Below the pieces are notes generated by a model. That model was not told the origin of the DNA, did not search any database, and saw only the letters and a list, made by a program, of their open reading frames with translations. From positions 1 to 53,273 of the forward strand of contig JAICXC010000018.1 in NCBI GenBank assembly GCA_025980665.1: a stretch of DNA of 53,273 bases. The letters run 5' to 3'. Source of the DNA: Bryobacteraceae bacterium (GTDB lineage Bacteria > Acidobacteriota > Terriglobia > Bryobacterales > Bryobacteraceae). Position 1 is the first letter of the stretch. Every line of letters begins with the position of its first letter. The position numbers were made by a program, and so were the translations under genes. Below, one piece after another: positions 34,620 to 44,502 of this stretch.

Positions 34620-36788
34620 ATGCGACCGGTTCATGTTGTTTGCGCGCTTTTTTGTGTCTGTACGCTGGCCATCGCGGTCGAGACCAAGACCTGGGAACAG
34701 GGCTCGATGGACGACTTCGACCAGGGAACACTTCAGCATTTATCGCTTTCGAGCGACGGCCAACTGTCTGTGGCTCCCCGGTTGAGGGAAGTTTACGATT
34801 CGTCAACCGCCGTTCTTTGGGCTGTGGCGCGCGACTCCAAGGGCGTCCTTTACGCTGGCGGGGGCAGCCTGGGCGGATCGCGAGCCAAGCTGTTCGCGAT
34901 CGACACTCGCGGCCAAGGAAAGTTGCTGGCCGAGATGGACGGAATTGCAGTGCAGGCGATTGCCATCGACCGGCAGGATCGCGTGTACGCAGCAACATCT
35001 CCAGATGGGAAGGTTTATCGTGTAGACGCATCCGGCAAAACGGAGGTGTTCTATGACCCTAAGACCAAATATATCTGGGCGCTGGCGTTTGCCAAGAATG
35101 GCGATTTATACGTCGCTACCGGAGATCGCGGCGAGATTCATCGCGTGACGCCGGCCGGTATGGGATCGGTATTTTTCCGCACCGAAGAGGCCCACGCGCG
35201 ATCCATGACACTGGACGCAGCAGATAACTTAATCGTCGGGACCGAGCCGAGCGGGTTGATTATGCGCGTGACACCCGCAGGCGGCGCAGGCCAAGGTTTT
35301 GTTCTGTATCAGGCTCCCAAGCGAGAAATCACCGCGGTAGCCGTCGGCGCGGATGGCGCGGTCTATGCGTCGGGCGCGGGGAATCGATCGACGACTCCTG
35401 TTGCGGCCCCTGCGGCCGTGGGAGCGCCGCCTGTGCCTGCCGCGGCGGTTCCCGCCCCGCCCGGGACGGTACAGATCGTGGGCCCGTCGCCGTCGCCGGT
35501 GGCGCTTCCCATGCTCTCTTCGCAGGCCGTTAGCGGAGGCTCGGAAATTTATCGTATTCAACCCGACGGATATCCGCGCCGGATCTGGAGCCACGCCCAG
35601 GACTTGGTATACGCCTTGGCTTTCGATGCGCAGGGACGACTCCTGGCGGGAACCGGAAATCGTGGCAACCTTTACCGGATCGACAGCGACTATTCCTATA
35701 CACGTTTGCTGAATGTGGAACCGACGCAGATCACGGGACTGCTGTGTGCACCGGAAGGCCGCTTGTATGCGGTGACTGGAAATATTGGTAAGGTGATCGC
35801 GATCGGGCCCGAGTTGGAACCTTCAGGAACTTTCGAAAGCGATGTTCTCGACGCAGGCGGATTCTCTTACTGGGGCCGCATCAACAAGGAGCCTGAGGCT
35901 CAGGCAGGGACCACGTTCGAAACGCGCTCCGGCAATGTTGGCCGCGCGCAGAGAAACTGGAGCGCGTGGACCCCGCTAAATCAGGGCCGCGTAAGTTCTC
36001 CCCCTGCGCGCTTTTTGCAATTTCGCGCGACGCTAAACGGCAACACCAAACTGTCCGAGGTCGGGGTTGCGTATCAGATGAAGAACGTGGCTCCCGTGGT
36101 AGCCCAAGTGGAAATCACGCCGCCCAACTATCGCTTTCCCGCTCCGACCATACAGACAACCACGGCAAACCCTCCCTTGACTCTTCCACCCATCCAGCGG
36201 CGTCCCGCACCTTCCTCGCCAACTTCCTCGGATGCAGGCAGCACGCCCGCATTGACCTGGGCTAAGGGGCAGATCGGCGCGCGCTGGCTGGCGGAAGACG
36301 ATAACGGCGACATGCTCCAGTTCAAAGTCGAGATCCGGGGCGTAAATGAGACGACATGGAAGCTGATCCGCGACAAGGTTCGCGAACACTACATAAGTTG
36401 GGATTCAACTGCTTATCCGGACGGCAAATACATCCTTCGCATCACGGCGTCCGACGCGCCCGCGAATCCGCCCGACCAGGCTTTGATGGGATTACGAGAA
36501 AGCGATGCGTTTTTGATCGACAACACTCCGCCTGAGCTTACCTGCTGCAACGTCTCCGGGTCGTCAGTGCAGTTTCACGCCAAAGACGCCCTCTCGGTGC
36601 TAGGCAAGGCCGAGTACTCAGTGAACGGGGGCGACTGGATCATCGTTGAACCGACAACGCGCCTTACTGACTCAGCACAGCATGACTATCGCGTAGCGCT
36701 CAATCGTCCGCTCGGCGAAGCAACCATAGCCGTTCGTGTAGAAGACGAGTATGGAAACCAAGCTGTAGCCAAGACCATTCTAAAGTAG
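34620..36788 (+). CDS. Exported beta-propeller protein
   Basis: A 722-residue secreted protein with a signal peptide (VHVVCALFCVCTLAIAVE). Repeats of about 45 residues with 'D..G.lYAgt...g.iyrv' (for example KNGDLYVATGDRGEIHRVTP; AQGRLLAGTGNRGNLYRIDS) form a propeller (about 50-410), interrupted by a Pro/Ala-rich low-complexity insert at about 262-300. The C-terminal part is beta-sandwich (Ig-like: DNTPPELTC). It is cotranscribed with the S55 peptidase-like gene, so the two exported proteins may act together. The last 103 bases overlap an opposing gene. Confidence 0.8.
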   Translation: MRPVHVVCALFCVCTLAIAVETKTWEQGSMDDFDQGTLQHLSLSSDGQLSVAPRLREVYDSSTAVLWAVARDSKGVLYAGGGSLGGSRAKLFAIDTRGQGKLLAEMDGIAVQAIAIDRQDRVYAATSPDGKVYRVDASGKTEVFYDPKTKYIWALAFAKNGDLYVATGDRGEIHRVTPAGMGSVFFRTEEAHARSMTLDAADNLIVGTEPSGLIMRVTPAGGAGQGFVLYQAPKREITAVAVGADGAVYASGAGNRSTTPVAAPAAVGAPPVPAAAVPAPPGTVQIVGPSPSPVALPMLSSQAVSGGSEIYRIQPDGYPRRIWSHAQDLVYALAFDAQGRLLAGTGNRGNLYRIDSDYSYTRLLNVEPTQITGLLCAPEGRLYAVTGNIGKVIAIGPELEPSGTFESDVLDAGGFSYWGRINKEPEAQAGTTFETRSGNVGRAQRNWSAWTPLNQGRVSSPPARFLQFRATLNGNTKLSEVGVAYQMKNVAPVVAQVEITPPNYRFPAPTIQTTTANPPLTLPPIQRRPAPSSPTSSDAGSTPALTWAKGQIGARWLAEDDNGDMLQFKVEIRGVNETTWKLIRDKVREHYISWDSTAYPDGKYILRITASDAPANPPDQALMGLRESDAFLIDNTPPELTCCNVSGSSVQFHAKDALSVLGKAEYSVNGGDWIIVEPTTRLTDSAQHDYRVALNRPLGEATIAVRVEDEYGNQAVAKTILK

Positions 36789-37045
36789 TCCATCCAGCTC
36801 TTCGTCGGCGAGACTTGAGCGGCAGCCGAGTTCGCCCCGCTTGGTTCGAACTTCAAGGCCTCCACTAGACTGGTCGGAATCACTTCGGTCGTGCTAACCA
36901 TGCCATCTCGCTGAAACCAGATTTGGGTATTCGTGCCGCCAATGTAACGCCCGACGAACTCGGTCCCATTGCGGAGCCGCAGCACGTCGCCCCGGGCGAA
37001 TCCCGATAGACCAAACATCAACATACTCAGTGCGAGGAACTTCAT
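36686..37045 (-). CDS. Small exported protein, C-terminus possibly replaced
   Basis: A 119-residue protein with a signal peptide (FLALSMLMFGLSGFARG) and a small beta domain, LRLRNGTEFVGRYIGGTNTQ ('RNG..f.G...GG.....F'), that occurs in exported Acidobacteriota-type proteins. The ATG at 37045 has GAGG six bases upstream. The last 34 codons (36686-36788) are antisense to the end of the beta-propeller gene and have no domain character, so the original C-terminus may be lost. Confidence 0.55.
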   Translation of the reverse strand: MKFLALSMLMFGLSGFARGDVLRLRNGTEFVGRYIGGTNTQIWFQRDGMVSTTEVIPTSLVEALKFEPSGANSAAAQVSPTKSWMDYFRMVLATAWFPYSSSTRTAMVASPSGRLSATR

Positions 37046-37080
37046 GACATACCTCAAACATCCTCAAAAAACGCGCAAGA

Positions 37081-37125
37081 CCCGCCGGGCCTGGCGGCGG
37101 TGGGGCTTATCCGGGCTCCGGCGGG
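37081..37125. terminator. Large inverted repeat, possible two-way terminator
   Basis: CCCGCCGG (37081-37088) and CCGGCGGG (37118-37125) flank a 29-base loop, with TTTT on the plus-strand side and a T run farther out on the minus-strand side (GCGTTTTTTGAGG). It lies downstream of the small exported minus-strand gene at 37176. Confidence 0.4.
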
Positions 37126-37175
37126 TTTTCCTGCGCCAACGTTCGGACCGTTAAGTCCCTATGCGGTAGCGGCGG

Positions 37176-37523
37176 CTACCGAACGCTAATCGAGTCCACT
37201 TTCACGGTCTGACCTTCCATGGTTCCCGATACCGTGGCCGTGGCATTCTTGTTGTCCGGGTTGCCCTTCATGGCAGTCGCTGCCTTGGCATTACCAGACG
37301 CGTCCAGCTTGTAGACTTTTCCGTCGGACGTTTGAATCGCGAATGAGGTGGTCGACGCAGTGGCCGCGCAGGACGCCAATTCGCTATTCTGTTTTGCATC
37401 CGCAGGATTCTTTTGGCTTTGGTCGTGGCAGGAAGCGTCGATTAGCTTCCCAGTGTAGTTCTCCGCATAACCAATGGCGGCGAACATGCCGAATGCTAGC
37501 CCGAGGGTGGCGATGGTTCTCAT
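37176..37523 (-). CDS. Small exported protein (DUF5818-like)
   Basis: A 115-residue protein with a signal peptide (IATLGLAFGMFAAIGYAE) and a beta-rich mature part: YTGKLIDASCHDQSQKN, two Cys likely paired (DASC and ELASCAAT), 'SDGKVYKLDASGN', and a repeated 'V.gtmeGqtvkVdSi' end. It resembles short exported Acidobacteriota proteins that carry the phrase 'G.liDa.C'. Function unknown. A 15-base palindrome lies 26 bases before the start. Confidence 0.7.
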   Translation of the reverse strand: MRTIATLGLAFGMFAAIGYAENYTGKLIDASCHDQSQKNPADAKQNSELASCAATASTTSFAIQTSDGKVYKLDASGNAKAATAMKGNPDNKNATATVSGTMEGQTVKVDSISVR

Positions 37524-37549
37524 GCAATTTCTTCCTTCTCTTCAAAATC

Positions 37550-37564
37550 AGCTGATGATCAGCT
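37550..37564. promoter_or_regulatory. 15-base palindrome, possible operator
   Basis: AGCTGAT-g-ATCAGCT is a perfect seven-base inverted repeat in the intergenic region between the small exported protein gene (minus) and the potassium channel gene (plus). It could be a repressor site for either. Confidence 0.35.
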
Positions 37565-37717
37565 CGCGGCCATACTAGGCAATTACTTTGCCAACGCTCG
37601 AGGAACGTCTAAGGGCTTTCCTTTAAGCAGGACCGAAAATAGGAAAGTACTTTTTTCGGAACACGGCTTGCATGACTGGTAAAAAGGGGGCGGTAACTAA
37701 GCACTAATATAGAAGCA

Positions 37718-38728
37718 ATGGGGCATTTGCGGAACCGGCTGGTGCTGATTGCGGTTGCGCTGGTGCTTGTACTAACGGGCGGAACCATTGGTTTCATGTG
37801 GATCGAACACTATCCGGTGTTCGATGCCTTCTACATGACCCTGACCACCGTAACCACGGTTGGGTATGCCGAAATCCGCGGGTTGAGCCATGCCGGACGG
37901 GTATTCAACTCATTTCTCATTATGTTCGGCGTGACCACGATTTTTCTGGCGGTGGGCGCGATGACCCAGACACTCATCGAGCTGGAGCTGAACCAATATT
38001 TCGGAAAGCGGCGTGTTAGAAGCATGATCGACAAACTGGAAGGCCATATTATCCTCTGTGGTTTCGGCCGGGTAGGACGTGGCGCAGCCGCGGAATTGCG
38101 AAAGGCGGGTGCTTCCTTCGTGGTGATCGACAACAACGAGGACCGGGTGGACCGCGCGATCAAAGCCGGTATGCTGGCGGTGCTGGCCGACGCCAGCCGT
38201 GACGAGACTCTGCGTGACGTGGGAATCGCTCGCGCCAAAGGATTGATCGCTACGCTCGCGTCGGACGCCGACAACTTGTTCGTTATATTGAGCGCCAAGA
38301 CGCTCAATCCAAATTTGCAGCTTTCCGTCCGAATCGCCGAAGAGTCCTCCGAGCAGAAGATGCGGCGGGCCGGCGCGGATTTCGTGTTCGCACCCTACAA
38401 CACCACGGGCCATCGGATGGCTCGGGCAATGCTCAAGCCGCACGTCCTGCAGTTCCTTGATTTCACTGAGCAGCAAGGGGTAGATGTCGAGATCGAACAG
38501 GTGCTGGTGACCGATCAGAGCACCTTCGCCGGGCGAACGCTGGCCGACGTCGACACCCGCTACAAGAGCAGCGTGGTCATTCTGGCCATTCGCAAAGCCA
38601 ACGGCGAAATGTTCTTCAATCCTTCGTCCGAGGTGAAGATGTCGCCCGGGGATCATCTGATCGCGATGGGAGACGCCAGCAACCTGCAAAAGCTCGGACA
38701 GCTTCTTATGGGAGCTGCACGCGTATGA
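37718..38728 (+). CDS. Two-helix potassium channel with RCK (TrkA-N/TrkA-C) domains
   Basis: A 336-residue protein. Two membrane helices (about 8-28 and 62-84) flank a pore loop with selectivity filter TTVGYAE at residues 46-52. A RCK-N domain follows with the nucleotide-binding GFGRVGRGAAAELRKAGASF (from about 115), then a RCK-C domain (about 255-330, PSSEVKMSPGDHLIAMGD). This is the MthK-like layout; a ligand on the cytoplasmic gating ring controls K+ flow. It precedes nnrDE by 10 bases. Confidence 0.93.
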   Translation: MGHLRNRLVLIAVALVLVLTGGTIGFMWIEHYPVFDAFYMTLTTVTTVGYAEIRGLSHAGRVFNSFLIMFGVTTIFLAVGAMTQTLIELELNQYFGKRRVRSMIDKLEGHIILCGFGRVGRGAAAELRKAGASFVVIDNNEDRVDRAIKAGMLAVLADASRDETLRDVGIARAKGLIATLASDADNLFVILSAKTLNPNLQLSVRIAEESSEQKMRRAGADFVFAPYNTTGHRMARAMLKPHVLQFLDFTEQQGVDVEIEQVLVTDQSTFAGRTLADVDTRYKSSVVILAIRKANGEMFFNPSSEVKMSPGDHLIAMGDASNLQKLGQLLMGAARV

Positions 38729-38738
38729 GAATCAGCGC

Positions 38739-40178
38739 ATGAGAGTTCTCACGGCTGAGCAAATGCGCGAGGTCGATCGCCTCACCATTGAAGACGGCGT
38801 TCCGAGCATCGCGTTGATGGAAAACGCTGCCCATCGTGTGGTGGAAGAACTGGTTCGGGAGTTCGACCCGATTGACCGCCAGAGCGTCGTCATCCTCTGC
38901 GGCAAGGGCAATAACGGAGGCGACGGGCTGGCAATTGCGCGCCTTCTGCATGAATACAACGTCCAGCGATTACGCGTCGTGCTGGCGGCGGATCCGGCGG
39001 AATTCACCGGCGATGCCGCGCAAAATCTGCGACGCTTGGTCGAGCTGGGTATTCATCCGGTATTCGAAGTTCCGGCCAAACTGCGCGAGCGCCGCGAGGT
39101 AAACGTCGTGGTCGACGCACTGTTGGGGACGGGGCTCAAGGGTCCGCCCACGGGTCGCACGGCTGAACTAATTGCAGCGACGCGCGAATTCCCGCAAGCC
39201 AGAATCGTAGCCGTGGATCTGCCGTCGGGCCTCGGCGGGGGCGGCGATTGTGTGCGCGCGGATATTACCGTGACATTCACCGCTCCGAAGGTGGAGCATT
39301 ACTTGGCACCCGGTGCCGAAGACCGTATTGGAAGGCTCGTGGTCACGCAGATCGGCAGCCCGCCATGGCTAATCCCCGGAGGCCTCGAAGTTTCAGGTCC
39401 TGGCGACTTCCGGCATCTGTTCCGGCCTCGAAAACGAGAATCGAACAAAGGCGATTTCGGCCACGTACTGGTAGTCGGCGGAGCGCCGGGCAAGTCTGGA
39501 GCCGCCGCCATGGCGGGATTAGCAGCGTTGCGCGCGGGCGCCGGATTGGTGACGGTCGCGTGCTCCGATTCCTGGCGCCTCGCGCCCGAGTTGATGTCGG
39601 CATCGCTCGATAACTTTTCGCTGGAGCGGATGACCGTGCTGGCCGTCGGTCCTGGGCTGGGCGACCGGCGAGAGATTGTTCCTAAACTAATGAACGACGC
39701 GGGCATCCCCATGGTGATCGACGCGGACGGACTGAACGCGATCGCGGGTACCGATTTCCGGGGACGTGGCTCGCAAACCGTGCTGACTCCGCATCCCGGT
39801 GAAATGGCGCGATTGCTGGGAGTCGAGCGCGTCAGCGAAAGCGACCGCCTGAAAGTCGCCGGTACTTTCGCGCAAGAGCGCAACGTGTGCTTGGTTCTCA
39901 AGGGCTATCGCACGCTGATCGCGCTCCCCGACGGAAATGTCTGGATCAACACCAGCGGCTCGCCAGCCATGGCCACCGGGGGCACTGGCGACATTCTCAC
40001 CGGCATGATTGCGGGCCTCATCGCACAATTTCCCGGTGAGATCGATACGGCCGTGCGCGCCGCCGTCTGGCTGCACGGACGCGCGGGCCAGCTCGGAGCC
40101 GAGGAACTGACCGAACAGTGCCTGATCGCTACTGACTTGCTGCATTACCTCTCAAAGGCGATTCGTGAGATCGCCTGA
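38739..40178 (+). CDS. nnrDE: Bifunctional NAD(P)H-hydrate epimerase/dehydratase
   Basis: A 479-residue repair enzyme. The epimerase domain (1-215) has MRVLTAEQMREVDRLTIEDG and VVILCGKGNNGGDGLAIARL. The dehydratase domain (225-479) has VLVVGGAPGKSGAAAMAGLA, LTPHPGEMARLLG and GTGDILTGMIAGLIAQ. It converts damaged NADHX and NADPHX back to usable cofactor. It starts 10 bases after the channel gene. Its end carries the first copy of a 19-base repeat whose second copy holds the tsaE start. Confidence 0.95.
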   Translation: MRVLTAEQMREVDRLTIEDGVPSIALMENAAHRVVEELVREFDPIDRQSVVILCGKGNNGGDGLAIARLLHEYNVQRLRVVLAADPAEFTGDAAQNLRRLVELGIHPVFEVPAKLRERREVNVVVDALLGTGLKGPPTGRTAELIAATREFPQARIVAVDLPSGLGGGGDCVRADITVTFTAPKVEHYLAPGAEDRIGRLVVTQIGSPPWLIPGGLEVSGPGDFRHLFRPRKRESNKGDFGHVLVVGGAPGKSGAAAMAGLAALRAGAGLVTVACSDSWRLAPELMSASLDNFSLERMTVLAVGPGLGDRREIVPKLMNDAGIPMVIDADGLNAIAGTDFRGRGSQTVLTPHPGEMARLLGVERVSESDRLKVAGTFAQERNVCLVLKGYRTLIALPDGNVWINTSGSPAMATGGTGDILTGMIAGLIAQFPGEIDTAVRAAVWLHGRAGQLGAEELTEQCLIATDLLHYLSKAIREIA

Positions 40179-40201
40179 GCCGAAGGCGATTCGTGAAATC
40201 G
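40155..40201 (+). repeat. Imperfect 19-base direct repeat at the nnrDE/tsaE junction
   Basis: AAGGCGATTCGTGAGATCG (40155-40173) and AAGGCGATTCGTGAAATCG (40183-40201) differ at one base. The first encodes the last residues of nnrDE, and the second contains the GTG start of tsaE. Confidence 0.8.
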
Positions 40202-40621
40202 TTTGAAACTCATTCTGAGGAAGAAACGATCGCACTCGGTCGCCAAATCGCCCGCGAACTACCCAAGCGCGCGATAGTCCTGCTGATCGGCAACCTAGGC
40301 GCGGGAAAAACCACGCTGGCGAAGGGCATCCTTAGCGGATTGGGCGCCGCCGAGCCTGATGAGGTCACCAGTCCAACGTTCACTCTCATCCACGAATACG
40401 GAGGCGGACGTGCCTATCACATCGACTTGTACCGCCTGGACACGCCCCGACAAGTGGCCACTCTGGGCCTAGAGGAGATCTTCGATCGCATGTCCAAACA
40501 TGACGCAATCGTCCTGATCGAGTGGGGTGAGAAATTTCCTGACCTTTTTCCAGTCCGGCGAATCGAAATTCACCTACGTCTACTTTCGGAATCCACCAGA
40601 CAAATTACTATAAATCAATAA
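40193..40621 (+). CDS. tsaE: tRNA threonylcarbamoyladenosine biosynthesis ATPase TsaE
   Basis: A 142-residue ATPase required, with TsaB, TsaC and TsaD, for t6A modification of ANN-decoding tRNAs. P-loop GNLGAGKT at residues 33-40, then SPTFTLIHEY, the YHIDLYRLD motif, and IEWGEKF. The start is GTG, giving the family-typical opening ETHSEEETIALGRQIA. The nnr-tsaE gene order is a common bacterial pair. The other tsa genes are not in the window. Confidence 0.95.
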   Translation: MKSFETHSEEETIALGRQIARELPKRAIVLLIGNLGAGKTTLAKGILSGLGAAEPDEVTSPTFTLIHEYGGGRAYHIDLYRLDTPRQVATLGLEEIFDRMSKHDAIVLIEWGEKFPDLFPVRRIEIHLRLLSESTRQITINQ

Positions 40622-40635
40622 GTTACGGGCTTCCA

Positions 40636-40665
40636 TTGTCACTCATCGACTGAGTGTGCTAATAA
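40636..40665 (+). promoter_or_regulatory. groESL promoter with CIRCE-like operator
   Basis: TTGTCA (40636-40641) and TAATAA (40660-40665), spacer 18, lie upstream of groES. The spacer holds CACTCA-tcgac-TGAGTG (40640-40656), continuing TGCTAA. This resembles HrcA's TTAGCACTC-N9-GAGTGCTAA operator but with shortened spacing and a mismatched left end. Confidence 0.5.
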
Positions 40666-40748
40666 TACTAAATGGGTTGCGGCAGTCCGCCGGGGCTCAT
40701 TTAATCGAGATTCTCTCAAACGCAAAATACTCAGATGGAGGTTGAACT

Positions 40749-41069
40749 ATGAACATTCGCCCGCTTTACGACCGGATCGTGGTCAAACGGCTCGAGGAAG
40801 AAGCAGACAAGACGGCCGGTGGGTTATTCATCCCCGATTCTGCCAAGGAAAAACCGCAACAGGGTGAGGTTGTGGCCGTTGGACAGGGCAAGCGCACCGA
40901 CGAAGGAAAGTTGATTCCGCTGGATGTCAAAGCCGGCGATCGCATTCTGTTCGGAAAGTACTCGGGATCCGACATCAAAGTGGATGGCAACGAGTACATG
41001 ATCATGCGCGAGGACGAAGTTCTCGGGATTCTGATCGACGCCCCCAAACTGGCCAAGAAGTCGGCTTAA
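40749..41069 (+). CDS. groES: Co-chaperonin GroES
   Basis: A 106-residue subunit of the lid heptamer. It opens [20 protein letters not shown], has the mobile-loop [20 protein letters not shown], and continues [18 protein letters not shown] to [13 protein letters not shown] lies about 8 bases before the ATG. groEL follows 26 bases later. Confidence 0.97.
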   Translation: MNIRPLYDRIVVKRLEEEADKTAGGLFIPDSAKEKPQQGEVVAVGQGKRTDEGKLIPLDVKAGDRILFGKYSGSDIKVDGNEYMIMREDEVLGILIDAPKLAKKSA

Positions 41070-41080
41070 GGATTCTGTAA

Positions 41081-42730
<1,650 letters not shown>

Positions 42731-42739
42731 GCTGTAATC

Positions 42740-42800
42740 GCGCACAACGCAGCGCGGCGTGAGCAACTTCAACCGAAGGAGCACGCCGCGCGCTGTGCGC
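42740..42800 (+). other. Large GC-rich stem-loop in the groEL 3' region
   Basis: GCGCACA ... GCGCGGCGTG (42740-42761) pairs with CACGCCGCGC ... TGTGCGC (42782-42800), leaving a short internal loop. The 20-base apical loop contains a further CTTC-aacc-GAAG stem. No T run follows. It may protect the chaperonin mRNA or be a small RNA element. Confidence 0.5.
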
Positions 42801-42872
42801 TCTAGCCACTCGCGCAGCGGCCATTGCGCTTCACGGCGCAGAGCCTGTCGATTGCACATCATTTGTTTTCAA

Positions 42873-42901
42873 GGGCCGCCCGGCAACGGGCGGTCCTTTT
42901 T
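42873..42901 (+). terminator. Intrinsic terminator of groESL
   Basis: GGGCCGCCCG-gcaa-CGGGCGGTCC, a ten-pair stem with one G-T pair and a four-base loop, is followed by five T. Confidence 0.9.
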
Positions 42902-42960
42902 ATTCCACCCTTTCTTAATTTGGAAACGAAATTGCACCCTTATCGGGAAGAGGTTTCCGT

Positions 42961-43464
42961 ATGAGCAAGACTACAAAAGCTTTCGGGCATCCGATTCACC
43001 AGATGTTGATTGTATTCCCGCTGGGCCTGCTGGCCACATCGGTAATTTTTGACATCCTCTACTTCAGCCGCAACGAGGTGAACTTCGGGATTGCTTCCTA
43101 CTACATGCTGGCAGCGGGCATCATCGGCGCCCTTCTGGCTGCCATTTTCGGTTTCCTGGATTGGCTCCATGTTCCCGCGAACACCCGCGCCAACTCCGTT
43201 GCCAACTGGCATGGTATCGGAAACGTGGTGGTCACGCTGCTGTTCCTGATTAGTTGGTACTTGCGGAGGGACGTCCTGATTCCAAGCTCAAGCACTTTCG
43301 CCCTAGCCGTGATCGGCGTCCTGTTAGCACTGGTGACGGGATGGCTTGGAGGCGAACTGGTCGATCGTTTGGGGATCGGAGTGGACGAAGGGGCCAATCC
43401 AAACGCCCCCAGTTCTCTGCGGACCGAGCATACCCAGTCCGAAGCTTGGCGGCATTCCCATTAA
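42961..43464 (+). CDS. DUF2231-family membrane protein
   Basis: A 167-residue protein with four hydrophobic helices and the DUF2231 opening AFGHPIHQMLIVFPLGLLAT, then DWLHVPANTRANSVANWHGI and LALVTGWLGGELVDRLGIGV. The conserved His residues sit near the membrane edge, and a possible heme or metal role has been suggested for some relatives, which I cannot verify here. The C-terminal tail is polar with His. It stands alone after the groEL terminator. Confidence 0.88.
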   Translation: MSKTTKAFGHPIHQMLIVFPLGLLATSVIFDILYFSRNEVNFGIASYYMLAAGIIGALLAAIFGFLDWLHVPANTRANSVANWHGIGNVVVTLLFLISWYLRRDVLIPSSSTFALAVIGVLLALVTGWLGGELVDRLGIGVDEGANPNAPSSLRTEHTQSEAWRHSH

Positions 43465-43481
43465 GACCGATTGAAACGGCT

Positions 43482-43510
43482 AGGGGCCGCTCCGCACAAG
43501 GGCGGCCTCT
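43482..43510. terminator. Two-way terminator hairpin
   Basis: AGGGGCCGC (43482-43490) and GCGGCCTCT (43502-43510) form a nine-pair stem with one G-T pair around an 11-base loop, between the convergent DUF2231 gene and the NHL-propeller gene. A short T run follows on the plus strand. Confidence 0.7.
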
Positions 43511-43514
43511 TTCA

Positions 43515-44492
43515 TTACTTCTTTACGAATTTCTGCACCGCGCGATTCACCGAATCGGCGACGTAAATTTCGCCCTTGGGGCTTACCGCGATGAAGTGCG
43601 CTTCGCCGAACTCGCCCCAGGTCCCAGCCGGTCCCGGTTTCCCGACCGCGGCGAGAACTTTTCCGTCCAGATCCAGCTTGAGAAGCTGACCTGTAAATCC
43701 GTTGACCATGTAGATGTTCTGTTTGCCGATATCCAGCGAGCACGGCAATCCCGCATACTTCACTTCGCGGATATATTTTCCATCCTGATCGAAGATCTGG
43801 ATTCGCTGATTCTCGCGGTCGGTCACCCACAGCAGGCCCTTGGAGTCGATGGCGATTCCGTGGGCAACGTCGAACTTGCCAGGTTCAGTCCCCTTCCCGC
43901 CCCAGAACTTGATGAACTTGCCGGTCTTGTCGAACTTCAGCACGCCGGGATTCTGGCCTTGCAGGCTGCCGCCGCGTCCGGCGCCGGGCGTGTGGCCCTG
44001 TGTGACGAATAGATCTCCGTTATTGCCAAAAACAATGTCGTTCGGTTCGTTGAAGAGGCGCGCGCCGGCGGCTTCGTCCCATGCGCCGAATTTGCCCTTG
44101 GTGCCGAGGGTCATCAGGACCTCGCCCTGCGGGTTGAGCTTCAGGACAGTGTGCGCGCCAACGTCGGTGGCCCAGATATTGCCGTCCTTATCGATGCGGA
44201 TGCCGTGGCTGCGCGTGAACAAGCCGTCTCCGAAAGCGCGAATGAATTTGCCGTTCTCGTCGAACTCCGTGAGCGGCTTGGCGCCACGGCTTAGGACATA
44301 TAGATGACCCTTCGAATCGAAGGTCACATCCGAGGACGCTCCCATCGCGGCCGCGTCGGGGACGGGCAGCGGGTTCGGCACCGCCACATAGTCTAAGAGC
44401 GGCGCTTCCTGCGGCACCAGCAATGCTGGATTCGACGGGCGCTGCGCGAATATGGAAATCGCGCAGCCTAATAGAATTGCAATTGGCTTCAT
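43515..44492 (-). CDS. Exported NHL-repeat beta-propeller protein
   Basis: A 325-residue secreted protein with a short signal peptide (PIAILLGCAISIFA). NHL/YWTD-like repeats of about 45 residues recur: SSDVTFDSKGHLYVLSRGAK, SHGIRIDKDGNIWATDVGAH, AHGIAIDSKGLLWVTDRENQ and AHFIAVSPKGEIYVADSVNR. These form a six-bladed propeller resembling the lyase part of peptidyl-glycine amidating enzymes. A binding or lyase role is possible. AAGGA precedes the ATG. It is the last gene of a seven-gene minus-strand run. Confidence 0.85.
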   Translation of the reverse strand: MKPIAILLGCAISIFAQRPSNPALLVPQEAPLLDYVAVPNPLPVPDAAAMGASSDVTFDSKGHLYVLSRGAKPLTEFDENGKFIRAFGDGLFTRSHGIRIDKDGNIWATDVGAHTVLKLNPQGEVLMTLGTKGKFGAWDEAAGARLFNEPNDIVFGNNGDLFVTQGHTPGAGRGGSLQGQNPGVLKFDKTGKFIKFWGGKGTEPGKFDVAHGIAIDSKGLLWVTDRENQRIQIFDQDGKYIREVKYAGLPCSLDIGKQNIYMVNGFTGQLLKLDLDGKVLAAVGKPGPAGTWGEFGEAHFIAVSPKGEIYVADSVNRAVQKFVKK

Positions 44493-44502
44493 GTATTGTC
44501 CT

